From NCBI GenBank assembly GCA_022827055.1, contig JAJDTR010000165.1:81682-126300 (forward strand): 44,619 nucleotides of DNA. Reading direction: 5' to 3'. The notes below the pieces were generated by a model. The model was not told where the DNA came from. It saw only the letters and a program-made list of their open reading frames with translations, and ran no database searches. This document shows, one piece after another, positions 8,349 through 16,585 of this stretch; the first letter of the stretch is position 1; each line of letters starts with the position of its first letter. A program made the position numbers and the translations under genes. The DNA comes from Candidatus Poribacteria bacterium (GTDB taxonomy: Bacteria > Poribacteria > WGA-4E > JAJDTR01).

Positions 8349-8451
8349 GTAGGTTGGGTTGAACGAAGATCCACCCAAAAAGCCAACTATTTGCAGTGCA
8401 TTTGCGAGTTCCACTTTGCTTGGCGTCACCAAAATCTGAGTGAAACCCAAC
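8349..8451. repeat. Repeat C, copy 1 (about 103 bp)
   Basis: Begins GTAGGTTGGGTTGAAC and ends GAGTGAAACCCAAC, so the ends form a short inverted repeat (GTTGGGTT/AACCCAAC). Copies of the same length lie at 13651-13752 and 30505-30606, and a left-end fragment at 12261-12276. No coding capacity. Confidence 0.7.
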
Positions 8452-8492
8452 GCCTTGATGCCCGAATGAGCCGGATGGTTTGACCTAGAAAC

Positions 8493-8524
8493 CGAGTTTT
8501 TTCCCCAAAACTCGTTTTTTTTTT
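8493..8524 (+). terminator. Hairpin with T-run
   Basis: CGAGTTTT at 8493-8500 pairs with AAAACTCG at 8507-8514, followed by ten T residues. It is a variant of the hairpin at 8219-8249 and looks like an intrinsic terminator ahead of the next promoter. Confidence 0.6.
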
Positions 8525-8599
8525 GCGCACCGCCTCCCCTTCCCCCACATGCAATTTTTACATTCGATATGATGCCCCCATCCAAAATCCAAAACATCG

Positions 8600-8628
8600 T
8601 TGACATGCCCCATCACCTATGCTAGAAT
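8600..8628 (+). promoter_or_regulatory. Promoter of the DUF983 gene
   Basis: -35 TTGACA at 8600-8605, 17-bp spacer, -10 TAGAAT at 8623-8628 preceded by TGC. The surrounding bases resemble the promoter at 5204-5232, suggesting that the whole upstream region was duplicated with the receptor. Confidence 0.7.
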
Positions 8629-8692
8629 CTTGTTATATAATGCTTGTTTGCGCATACTCTAGTCCGGGGTTGAGGAAGCGAGAATACCAGAG

Positions 8693-9046
8693 ATGTCGAA
8701 ACTCAGCAAGCGTCAGGTTCTTCTGGACGGGTTACGTCTAAAGTGTCCAAAATGCCGCCGAGGCGACATGTTCGCCAACTTGTTCAAAATGAACTTGGAT
8801 TGTTCCAACTGCGGCTTCAAATTTGAACGCGAACCTGGTTACTTTGTTGGCGCAATGTATATCAATTACGGTGCCACCGTTTTTATCGCATTTGGTGGCT
8901 ATTTCGCACTGGACTTCTTGACTCCCATTCCCTTTCTCCAAAATTTCATATTGTGGATTGTTTTCAGCGGCCTTTTCCCTGCCCTTTTCTTCCGTTATTC
9001 GCGCAGCCTTTGGTTGAGCTTCGATTATATGATTAACCCTTCCTAA
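8693..9046 (+). CDS. DUF983 family small membrane protein
   Basis: A 117-residue protein. The N-terminus has two CxxC knuckles (KCPKC and CSNCGF), which suggest a zinc ribbon, followed by the family signature FEREPGYFVGAMYINYG. Two hydrophobic segments follow, about residues 60-82 (TVFIAFGGYFALDFL) and 86-104 (FILWIVFSGLFPALFF), then the ending RYSRSLWLSFDY. This is the DUF983 family, inner-membrane proteins of unknown biochemical role. It sits between two receptor paralogues and downstream of a receptor-type promoter. A hairpin at 9104-9120 may separate it from the second receptor. Confidence 0.85.
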   Translation: MSKLSKRQVLLDGLRLKCPKCRRGDMFANLFKMNLDCSNCGFKFEREPGYFVGAMYINYGATVFIAFGGYFALDFLTPIPFLQNFILWIVFSGLFPALFFRYSRSLWLSFDYMINPS

Positions 9047-9103
9047 GATTGAGTAGAACTTTCCAACAGCCACCACAGAATCCGTACTTAATACAACCTG
9101 TAG

Positions 9104-9120
9104 GGTGGGCAGTGCCCACC
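9104..9120 (+). terminator. Possible terminator, or a repeat hairpin, before the second receptor
   Basis: GGTGGGC and GCCCACC pair as a 7-bp GC-rich stem with loop AGT, followed by ATTTTTG. The same kind of hairpin with GTAGGGTG at its start recurs at 12340-12360, so it may be a dispersed hairpin rather than a dedicated terminator. Confidence 0.4.
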
Positions 9121-9203
9121 ATTTTTGAATCCTTTGATTTCCTTGGCTCCCGTCCCCAAGACGGGCACCAATATTGATACATCCTAATAAAGGAGAGCAT
9201 ACA

Positions 9204-12065
9204 ATGAAGCAGTTGACTATTCGGTCTTGCATTTTATACTCCGTTATCGCTGTGTTCGCGCTGACATTGGTAACGGCGCACGCGGCGACCCTAAACGTAA
9301 CGGTCACCGATGCCCAAAGCGGCGAGAATCTGGACGGAATTTCAATAACCGTCAACCCGCAAATTGGAGACTCGAGAGAAGGGACAAGCGATGCGATGGG
9401 GTCCACTCAGTTCGCGGAGTTGCCGGCCGGTATCTACTCCATTAGCGCCTCGTCCCTGAGTTACGCCGATAAAGTTGTGTCGAACGTTGAACTTAGAGGC
9501 GACGAGACCAAATCGGTAGAGATTGCCCTGTTTTCAAGAATCATCCAACTCGACCAAGTCTCCGTCACCACGTCACGGCGCCAAGAAAAGGTGATTGAGG
9601 CGCCAGCCGCAATTTCGGTCTTGGATGATACGCAAATAGATTCGCGTGTCGCCGTTACTCCGACAGAACACCTCAAATCGCTTCCGGCGGTGGACGTTTC
9701 CGACACGGGGATTACGCAATCCAACGTCACCGTAAGAGGTTTCAGCAATGTTTTCTCCGGTTCTCTTCTGTCGCTCGTGGACAATCGGATCGCCAGAGTA
9801 CCATCGTTGCGTCTGAACGCTTACAACTTTATCCCGACGCCTCAAAGCGATATTGAGCGGGTCGAAGTGGTTTCGGGACCCGGTTCGGCGTTGTACGGTC
9901 CCAACAGCGCGAACGGTGTGTTTCATATAATCACCAAACCGCCGTTCGGATCGGAGGGAACACGAGTAAGTCTTGGCGCTGGTGAACGCGGTGTTCTTAT
10001 GGGTTCCGTTCGGCATGCGGGCAGTTTAGACAATAAGATTGGATACAAACTCAGTTTCAGAGGCATGCAGGGCGAAGATTGGAATTCTACCGACCCTGTT
10101 GAGGCGTTATTGCGCCAGCAGCAAATCGACGCCGGGGTGCCCGAGGAGGATCTCAAGATTGGGGCACGAGACTTCGATGTACAACAATTTGCCGGTGAAG
10201 CCCGGGTTGATTACCGCGTCAACGAAGACTTGACCACTATTCTTAATGGCGGCTTTACACAGGCAAGCAATATCGAACTGACCGGTTTAGGTGCGGGCCA
10301 AGCGATTGACTGGACATACAGTTACGTTCAGGCTCGGGCGCTTTATAAAGACCTCTTTGCCCAAGCGTTTTTGAATACGAGCGACGCGGGGGATACCTTT
10401 TTGCTGCGAGACGGTGCGCCAATTATAGACAAATCAAGCTTATTGGTTGCACAACTGCAACACGGGCTTTCGTTAGGGGCTAAGGAACGCTTGACCTACG
10501 GTGTTGACGCGCTTCTCACGCGCCCGGACACGGAGGGTTCCATTACAGGCGCTAATGAAGACGACGATAACACCAACGAAATCGGTCTTTATCTGCAATC
10601 GGAAACCGAACTGACAGACCAACTCAGGTTTGTCGCGGCGGCTCGGATGGACTATCACAGCCACCTCGAAAACCCGGTGATCTCGCCGCGCGCCGCGCTG
10701 GTATTCAAGCCGACCCCCGACCACAACGTGCGCGCCACCTATAACCGCGCCTACTCAACCCCGACCACGAATAACCTCTTTCTCGACATTCGAGCGGCAG
10801 AAGACGGGTTCGGATTGGGAGCGGCGTTCAAAGGTTTACTCCCCTTCAGTCCCGCCATTGATATTCGTGGTCAAGGCGTCGGTCTTGAAGGTTTTCATTT
10901 CAGACGCAGCGCGGACGGTCGTCCGCAGTTTAGATCTCCGTTTGCGCCGCTCGCACAACGCACGCCAAACGATTATATCGACTTGGACGACCCGGTATTC
11001 ACCAACGTGATGTGGACGGTCGCGCGCGGTGCGGCGATGAAGGAATTCCTCGGTCAGGCGACGCAACTGTTGACTGCGCAGGGGATGCCGGCGGCTCAGA
11101 TTCAGGCGCTGTCCCAAGCGTTTGACGCCATCGTGCCGCGGCAGGTGGAAGGTGTCAAGAACGTGATGCGCTCTCTCAATCTGGAAACGTTGGAGTTTAC
11201 CCAGGTTGACGATGCATTTGACGTTGACCCGATGAAACCGACCATCACGCAGACTTATGAGCTAGGCTATAAGGGAACGCTGTTCAACAAACTCCTGATT
11301 GGCGTTGACGCCTACCATACAAGGATTAGAGATTTCGTGGGGCCCATAACACCGGAGACGCCGAATGTATTCCTCGATCCCGCAACACTCGGCGCGTATT
11401 TGGGCAGGCAGTTCGGGGCTGCGCTGGATAATCCACAGAACGCCATACTCAACGGAGCCTTGGTCGCGATGTTGGATAAGAACCCGGCGTTCGGCGGCAA
11501 CAGCAACGGCTCGGCAGCCGACGAATTGGCCACCCTTTTCGCTACGGGTGGAGCTGGAATACCGTTCGGCACTGTCACCCCGGAAGAGGCGAACGACCCT
11601 GTAGCCGTAACCTCAACCTACCGCAACTTCGGAGATATCTCGTTGAACGGGGCGGATTTCAAATTTGCCTACTTCCTCAACGAGAACTGGAACATCGGAG
11701 GGAATTACTCCTTCGTTAGCGAAGACCTGTTCGAGAACGTCGACGGTCTGCGCGATGTTGCATTGAACGCTCCAAAGCACAAAATCGGTGCGAGTGTCGA
11801 ATACTTGAATGCCGGTCTGAGCAACTTGGCGGCGCAACTGCGGGTTCGCTTTGTGGATGCATTTCCCGTCAATTCCGGCGTCTACCACGGTACCGTCGAG
11901 AGGTACACGACGTTTGACTTGAGCGCCGGTTACGATCTTCCGTTCTCGCCTAACACCCGCGTGTCGCTGGCAGTACAAAACCTGCTGAACAACGAGCATC
12001 AGGAATTTGTCGGTGTGCCGGAAATTGGTCGTTTATCCATTCTCCGTATCACGCAGAATTTCTAG
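9204..12065 (+). CDS. TonB-dependent outer-membrane receptor, second paralogue
   Basis: A 953-residue receptor starting MKQLTIRSCILYSVIAVF. The ATG at 9204 has AAAGGAGAG upstream; a longer frame from 9174 would put ten extra residues before the signal peptide and is unlikely. Domains run in the same order as in the first copy: signal peptide to about residue 27 (VTAHA, then ATLNVTVTDAQ), carboxypeptidase-regulatory-like domain, plug (NVTVRGFSNVFS, GPGSALYGPNSANGVFHI) and barrel. It ends RITQNF, with the expected terminal phenylalanine. No promoter of the TTGACA/TAGAAT type lies directly upstream, so it may depend on the promoter at 8600. Divergence from copy 1 is spread over the whole length, so the duplication is not recent. 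Confidence 0.9.
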   Translation: MKQLTIRSCILYSVIAVFALTLVTAHAATLNVTVTDAQSGENLDGISITVNPQIGDSREGTSDAMGSTQFAELPAGIYSISASSLSYADKVVSNVELRGDETKSVEIALFSRIIQLDQVSVTTSRRQEKVIEAPAAISVLDDTQIDSRVAVTPTEHLKSLPAVDVSDTGITQSNVTVRGFSNVFSGSLLSLVDNRIARVPSLRLNAYNFIPTPQSDIERVEVVSGPGSALYGPNSANGVFHIITKPPFGSEGTRVSLGAGERGVLMGSVRHAGSLDNKIGYKLSFRGMQGEDWNSTDPVEALLRQQQIDAGVPEEDLKIGARDFDVQQFAGEARVDYRVNEDLTTILNGGFTQASNIELTGLGAGQAIDWTYSYVQARALYKDLFAQAFLNTSDAGDTFLLRDGAPIIDKSSLLVAQLQHGLSLGAKERLTYGVDALLTRPDTEGSITGANEDDDNTNEIGLYLQSETELTDQLRFVAAARMDYHSHLENPVISPRAALVFKPTPDHNVRATYNRAYSTPTTNNLFLDIRAAEDGFGLGAAFKGLLPFSPAIDIRGQGVGLEGFHFRRSADGRPQFRSPFAPLAQRTPNDYIDLDDPVFTNVMWTVARGAAMKEFLGQATQLLTAQGMPAAQIQALSQAFDAIVPRQVEGVKNVMRSLNLETLEFTQVDDAFDVDPMKPTITQTYELGYKGTLFNKLLIGVDAYHTRIRDFVGPITPETPNVFLDPATLGAYLGRQFGAALDNPQNAILNGALVAMLDKNPAFGGNSNGSAADELATLFATGGAGIPFGTVTPEEANDPVAVTSTYRNFGDISLNGADFKFAYFLNENWNIGGNYSFVSEDLFENVDGLRDVALNAPKHKIGASVEYLNAGLSNLAAQLRVRFVDAFPVNSGVYHGTVERYTTFDLSAGYDLPFSPNTRVSLAVQNLLNNEHQEFVGVPEIGRLSILRITQNF

Positions 12066-12144
12066 CAAGCGGTTGGTTGTATCACGCTGTTTTCTACCCG
12101 GTGCTCGGCTTGGATTGCCAAATCCAAGCCGTGACCAACCAATC

Positions 12145-12180
12145 AAGAAACCGAGTTATTCCGCCGAAACTCGGTTTCTT
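12145..12180 (+). terminator. Hairpin after the second receptor
   Basis: A perfect 13-bp stem: AAGAAACCGAGTT at 12145-12157 pairs with AACTCGGTTTCTT at 12168-12180. Same family as the hairpin after the first receptor. There is no long T-run, so termination strength is uncertain. Confidence 0.55.
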
Positions 12181-12312
12181 CAACTCCCAGCACTTTCGGT
12201 AGGAGGGAATTCCGATTCCCGACTTGTCGCGATTCGGAGATCGCCCCCTACACGCATCCTGTAGTTTGGGTTGAGCATAGCGAAATTCAACTCTTAGCTG
12301 TTGAGGAGGATA

Positions 12313-12596
12313 TTAAGAGCTTGTTTGAAAAGTACATTTGTAGGGTGCGCACTGCGCACCAGCCTTTAAAAGCCCCAGAGGGGATCAAGCGAACGGATAG
12401 TGAGTGCGATAGAGATCTTGAAGGTGTGTAGAAACGCCACAACCCCGTGAACCCAAGCCCCAGCGTGGGATCAACTGAGCGGATAGCGAAGGCGATAGAG
12501 ATCTTGAAGGTGTAGAAGAGGCGACAACGCAATCTGAAAAAACCTTCTTCACGAGTCCAAATTCGCTTTGGCTCCAACTTTTCAAACAGGCTCTAA
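12313..12596. mobile_element. MITE-like element B, copy 1 (about 284 bp)
   Basis: The left end TTAAGAGCTTGTTTGAAAAGT-like sequence at 12313-12333 is an inverted match of the right end at 12577-12596 (ACTTTTCAAACAGGCTCTAA). The inside has no gene: a GTAGGGTG hairpin (12340-12360) and two tandem units containing repeat D (12382-12417 and 12468-12503), each followed by GATCTTGAAGGTGT. Related ends occur at 19001-19135 and 19211-19788. No transposase is encoded, so mobilisation would need one in trans. Confidence 0.6.
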
Positions 12597-12670
12597 GCAT
12601 CTGAAATCGTAAGCAAGGTTGGAATGTAGCAAAGATGTCAATCTGATGGTGGGTGCCAGTTTCTGGCGAT

Positions 12671-13061
12671 CTATATTGAGCGTGCTTCAGTTACATATTC
12701 ATTGTTCAGTCGTAGAGCAAGCACCGTGGCACGACCTGTCGAAGTGCTGCGGACGATGTGCGTACCTCCGTTTGCCCAGGAGAAGTGATGGGGCCAATCC
12801 TGGGTTCGTGGATTGAAGAGTGCAACCAATTCTCCGGTGGCAGGGTCAATCACATGGGTTTTGTTGCCCTTGAATTCGTTGCACCGATAGCAAGCAGCAA
12901 CCCAGATTTTCCCGCGCATTGCTACCGCCGGCAGAGCGAGGAATTATATGGACATTAACGAGAGGCATCCCGATGAGTCGGCGAGATGTCTGACAATATT
13001 CGCAACGGTGATGGGCTTCGGCAGAGATATGTTCCCGAAGCACACGTGAAATCCTTGACAA
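12671..13061 (-). pseudogene. HNH endonuclease split by a one-base frameshift
   Basis: Two overlapping minus frames together spell an HNH nuclease. The first part has LREHISAEAHHRCEYCQTS and VNVHIIPRSAGGSNARENL; the second continues WVAACYRCNEFKG with HVIDPATGEL and ends NNEYVTEARSI. The switch falls at about 12901-12906 on the plus strand, where one base seems to be missing between the codons for ENL and WVA. The metal-binding CxxC and CxxCN pairs and the central HIIPR histidine are all present. The likely start is TTG 13061, just after the stop of the upstream gene. Inactivation, sequencing error and programmed frameshifting are all possible; no slippery heptamer stands out. Confidence 0.75.
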
Positions 13062-13063
13062 AG

Positions 13064-13486
13064 TTACTCCACCGGCAATTCTTCTAACGCTGGTACTGGG
13101 TGACCATGCCAACGCAAGATCGACCATGCATACGCCTTGCGTAGCATTAAGCGGTCAGCCGCTAGACGTAACGCCTTCAATTCCTGTTGTTCGCTAGGCT
13201 GAATAGAATTCTCTTGATTCCTTTCGAGCAAATCACTTAGGTGCTGTTGCTGCTGAGCCGATATCTGGCTATCGGCGATTTGGCGCAGTTCATCAACATC
13301 GCAGATTTGCATCGCCAATAGCTCCTCGTGCATGTCGGCAGGCGCATTCTCGAAGGAGGGCGGGAGATTGCCGGTGATGCTCTGCGCCGCCAGTTGTTCG
13401 GGCGATCGATCCATTAAAGTTGCCATGTCAGTTAACAACTGAAAAACCGATTCGGGAAGCTCGATAGTAAGTCTTTGTCCTGCCAT
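13064..13486 (-). CDS. Small protein paired with the HNH nuclease
   Basis: A 140-residue protein starting MAGQRLTIELPESVFQLLTDMA, which resembles the N-terminus of ribbon-helix-helix or antitoxin-like proteins. Helical segments follow, then a conserved-looking ending LRLAADRLMLRKAYAWSILRWHG and VPALEELP. From memory, proteins with this layout are often found directly upstream of HNH genes like the one here. Its stop is 3 bp from the putative HNH start, so the two form one unit. Whether it is an antitoxin, a specificity partner or something else is not shown by the sequence. Confidence 0.65.
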   Translation of the reverse strand: MAGQRLTIELPESVFQLLTDMATLMDRSPEQLAAQSITGNLPPSFENAPADMHEELLAMQICDVDELRQIADSQISAQQQQHLSDLLERNQENSIQPSEQQELKALRLAADRLMLRKAYAWSILRWHGHPVPALEELPVE

Positions 13487-13910
13487 TTTACGAAAACCCC
13501 GGCGAGAAGATTAAGGTCAACTTGCTATACGTTACCACATCAAGTCGCAACCGACAACTCCCTAAGTCACTTCGAATTGCCCCAGTATTTTCAGGAAATC
13601 CGTCTGGCGGAGATTTACATCGACTACTCGTGGGAATGTTACGCCAACTCGTAGGTTGGGTTGAGCGAAACCCCACGGAAAAGCCACCCATCTGGATTGT
13701 ACTCCGGCTTCTGTTTTTGCCCTATATCTCCTGAATCCGAGTGAAACCCAACACCTTAATGCTCGTCCGAAACACCGTTGTTGGTTCTCACGATCCTCAC
13801 CTACACGTTTTAGCAGAATGAAAAAAGGACACACCCTATCTGGATGCCTTGTCAGGTTCCACACTTCTCGTTCCAACCTACGTCTACTCACAGACAAAAA
13901 GGTGTTATAA
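13487..13910. other. Gene-free stretch with repeat C
   Basis: 424 bp between the divergent HNH unit and the ceramidase-like gene. Repeat C copy 2 occupies 13651-13752; the rest shows no gene. The promoters of both flanking units must lie here, but none is clear. Confidence 0.5.
13651..13752. repeat. Repeat C, copy 2 (102 bp)
   Basis: GTAGGTTGGGTTGAGCGAAA at the left and GAGTGAAACCCAAC at the right. The bases just outside the right end (CTTAATGCTCG here, CTTGATGCCCG at 8453) are also similar to copy 1. Confidence 0.7.
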
Positions 13911-15329
13911 ATGCCCAAAGGACAGCTACATATCGGCTGGTCGCGGATTGATATCACCCCACCGAAGAAGACGCTGCTGCTAGGCCAATTCCACGCGCGG
14001 CTAGCCGATACCGCGATAAGTCCATTGACAGCAACGGCGCTCGCGGTCGAGACCCGTGCACAGGATGACAGTCTGGAGCAGGCGATCTTCCTCTCTTGCG
14101 ACTTGGCAGCGGAGAGTTTCAAGTCCGATTTGCGGGCGAAGCTAGCGGGTCGATGCTCCGGGTTCGATATAGAAAAACTCACCATCAATGCAACCCATAC
14201 GCACAATGCGCCGCCTTTACGCTCCGGGACTTACGACGAGCCCGAGGATGACCCGGACTTCATGACGCCGGATGAGTATCGCGGCTTCCTCGTGGATCGA
14301 CTTGCCGATCTCGTGGAAGAGGCGTGGGAAGACAGGCAGCCAGGCGCGATCAGCCGGGGATTCGCCTACGCCGTCGTCGGGCGCTGCCGCCGCGCCGTCT
14401 ACCGCGATGGCTCCGCGCAGATGTATGGGGCGACCGACCGGGAAGATTTCCTTGGCATTGAAGCTTGCGACGATCATGCGGTAAATCTACTTTTCACTCA
14501 AGACGCCTCCGGCGCGCTGACCGGTATGTTGGTGAATCTGGCTTGCCCCTCGCAGTGCGATGAGCGAAAGGAGGAATTCTCTGCCGACTTCTGGCACGAT
14601 GTCCGAGTCGGTCTCCGCGACCGCTACGGTCCGGCCGTGCATCTTCTGCCGCAGTGCGCCCCGGCTGGCGACGCTTCGCCTCATCTCTTGCTGGACCAGC
14701 GGGAGGAGAAAGACCTGCGCGACCGCGCGCACGTCGACGACAAGGGAATCATTGCTCGACGCATCATGACCGCCGTAGAAGAGGCGCAAGACCTGGCGTC
14801 GCCACCAGAGGGTGAAGTCGAGTTTCGGCATATCGTGCGATCACTGCACCTGCCGCGGCTGCGCGTAACACCGGAGGAATATGAGATGGAGAAAAAGATT
14901 CCCACCATGAGTGAGGAGGAACTGAAACGGCAGCCTTGGGGCTTCAATCGTATCTGGCCGTTTGGCGCTGTCAGCGACCTCGTCAGTCGTTACGAGAATC
15001 AGGATGAGAATCCGACCCACCACGTAGAGTGCCACATCATCCGACTCGGGGATGTCGTCTTCGCCACCAACCCCTTCGAGCTTTTCATGGACTACGGCGC
15101 TCGTATTCGTGCCCGGAGCAAGGCGCTGCAAACCTTCCTAGTACAGCTTGCGGACGGGTCGGGCAACGGCTGCTACCTTCCAACGCAGCGCGCTATCGAA
15201 GGCGGCCACTACAGCGCGATAATCAAGTCCAACTGGGTGGGCCCCGAAGGCGGCCAGTTGTTAGTGGACGAAACGCTAGCGAGCATCAATGAACTCTTCG
15301 CCGGAGAGTCCTACCCAAAGACGCGCTGA
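13911..15329 (+). CDS. Neutral/alkaline ceramidase-like protein
   Basis: A 472-residue protein with the start GWSRIDITPP and the motif INATHTHNAPP (H96 and H98, candidate zinc ligands). These are typical of the N-terminal catalytic domain of neutral/alkaline non-lysosomal ceramidases, which hydrolyse the amide bond of ceramide. Further support is LSCDL around residue 61 and the segment GDVVFATNPFELFMDYGARIR. No signal peptide is seen and the C-terminal domain of full-length ceramidases is absent, so the substrate may not be ceramide; many bacterial members are annotated this way on the fold alone. An AAAGGTG lies upstream of ATG 13911. It is followed on the same strand by the PhyH and DegT genes. 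Confidence 0.75.
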   Translation: MPKGQLHIGWSRIDITPPKKTLLLGQFHARLADTAISPLTATALAVETRAQDDSLEQAIFLSCDLAAESFKSDLRAKLAGRCSGFDIEKLTINATHTHNAPPLRSGTYDEPEDDPDFMTPDEYRGFLVDRLADLVEEAWEDRQPGAISRGFAYAVVGRCRRAVYRDGSAQMYGATDREDFLGIEACDDHAVNLLFTQDASGALTGMLVNLACPSQCDERKEEFSADFWHDVRVGLRDRYGPAVHLLPQCAPAGDASPHLLLDQREEKDLRDRAHVDDKGIIARRIMTAVEEAQDLASPPEGEVEFRHIVRSLHLPRLRVTPEEYEMEKKIPTMSEEELKRQPWGFNRIWPFGAVSDLVSRYENQDENPTHHVECHIIRLGDVVFATNPFELFMDYGARIRARSKALQTFLVQLADGSGNGCYLPTQRAIEGGHYSAIIKSNWVGPEGGQLLVDETLASINELFAGESYPKTR

Positions 15330-15444
15330 CAAGTACGAAAGTTCCGATTTAGGTAATGGCGCTTAGGGTGTTGTAGCACCACCACGTGGAACTGCGGATC
15401 CGGTAAAAACAGCCTATAAAAGCGCATCTGAGAGGCTATTCTTC

Positions 15445-16329
15445 ATGGAAGGCTATTCACAGATTCAGAAACCTAAGCTGGCTTACACGTATGAGTTCCA
15501 ATTCGATCAGTTGGGCCTCATGTCCGAGTGTTTGGATGCGCACGGTTTCGCAATCATCAAAGATGTCTTGCCGGATTCGCTGGTTGACAGTTTGAAACAA
15601 GCCGTGCTTGATGGAACGGATCCGGAAAGGGAATTGAAGCCTGGTCAGAGTCGTACTCGACACGCTTGGATTGAATCTGGTCCCGGCGCTTGGCAACTCG
15701 TGGAATATGAGCCATTTATGCGAATCCACCGGCATATTGTTGGGACGGATCGGCTGACAATCCATCGGTCCGCCGCCATCATTCGGATGCCGGGCAATCC
15801 GCCGGGCGCTTGGCACACTGACTGGTGCGGGTTTTCGACGGAGCCGCCGAAGAATTCCGGTGACGTACTGAATCGCGGGCTTTGGCCTTCGGGCAAATGG
15901 TTCTACCTGACCGGATCTCGTCCGGAACATGGCGGACTGTGCGTTATCGAGGATTCTCACGTCGAGAATTGGGAAGCTCCCGACGGTTTCAACCTGACTG
16001 CGGATAAGCGGTCCTTTCATAAGACGGACGAAGCAGAGAAACCGTACGTCGGTTTTGATGTCCCGGGGGCGGTGCCGCTGTTCACCGAGCCGGGCGACAT
16101 GATTGTGTTTGCCCACCGAACCTATCATGCAGCGTGTTTTACCAACCGCACTGACGAAGCTCGGTTGTCTTGCGCCATAGGATTTCGCGACCGGCGTCAC
16201 TCCATTGAGGTGCCGTGGGAAATTCCGGAAGCCGGTAAACAGTTCTTAGCCGATCTACCACCACACCTTCAACAATACACCAATGGGTACACCAGCATCG
16301 ACACCGAATGGCGAGGATCAAGCGACTGA
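15445..16329 (+). CDS. Phytanoyl-CoA dioxygenase (PhyH) family protein
   Basis: A 294-residue Fe(II)/2-oxoglutarate-dependent oxygenase. The iron-binding HxD is H124-T-D126 in GAWHTDWCGF. The distal histidine is in FAHRTYHAAC (H224 or H228), and the 2-oxoglutarate-binding arginine is probably R240 in DEARLSCAIGFR. Members hydroxylate many small molecules, so the substrate is unknown. Gap to the ceramidase-like gene is 115 bp. Oddly, the final codons and the stop (RGSSD*) are formed by a copy of dispersed repeat D (16315 onward), so the original C-terminus may have been replaced. Confidence 0.85.
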   Translation: MEGYSQIQKPKLAYTYEFQFDQLGLMSECLDAHGFAIIKDVLPDSLVDSLKQAVLDGTDPERELKPGQSRTRHAWIESGPGAWQLVEYEPFMRIHRHIVGTDRLTIHRSAAIIRMPGNPPGAWHTDWCGFSTEPPKNSGDVLNRGLWPSGKWFYLTGSRPEHGGLCVIEDSHVENWEAPDGFNLTADKRSFHKTDEAEKPYVGFDVPGAVPLFTEPGDMIVFAHRTYHAACFTNRTDEARLSCAIGFRDRRHSIEVPWEIPEAGKQFLADLPPHLQQYTNGYTSIDTEWRGSSD

Positions 16330-16464
16330 ATAAGGAGCGCGATAGAGATCTCTTCAAGTGAGTGAATTACGAGGGTGATACAAATCTCCCCTCACTTATT
16401 GACCAAACGGGTTGGGAGATCTCTATCAAGACTATCTATCGCGCTCGCTAACCACTCGCTTGAT
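16315..16464. repeat. Repeat D, one forward and one inverted copy
   Basis: The forward copy at 16315-16350 begins GGATCAAGCGACTGAATAAG and ends GCGCGATAGAGATC. The inverted copy at about 16431-16464 reads ATCTATCGCGCTCGCTAACC and ends CTCGCTTGATCC. The forward copy supplies the last codons and the stop of the PhyH gene. Confidence 0.7.
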
Positions 16465-16585
16465 CCCTACGAATGCCGGTGCATGCCGAACCGAGGGCTA
16501 TCGTTCGGCACTTTATGGGGCTAAGCACAGCAGGACAGAAACGTCCCGATCACTGGAATGCAAAAATCGCAAAGGAGACTTCCAA

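Noticed and set aside
8211..8606. 131-codon minus frame after the first receptor
   Set aside because: It consists of hairpins and repeat C read in translation (the GWVER-like words come from the repeat).
9174..9203. Upstream start for the second receptor
   Set aside because: It would put ten polar residues before the signal peptide, and AAAGGAG sits just before ATG 9204.
16412..16585. 58-residue N-terminal extension of the DegT protein
   Set aside because: It is translated from repeat D sequence. The ATG at 16586 has a clear ribosome site and begins like the family.
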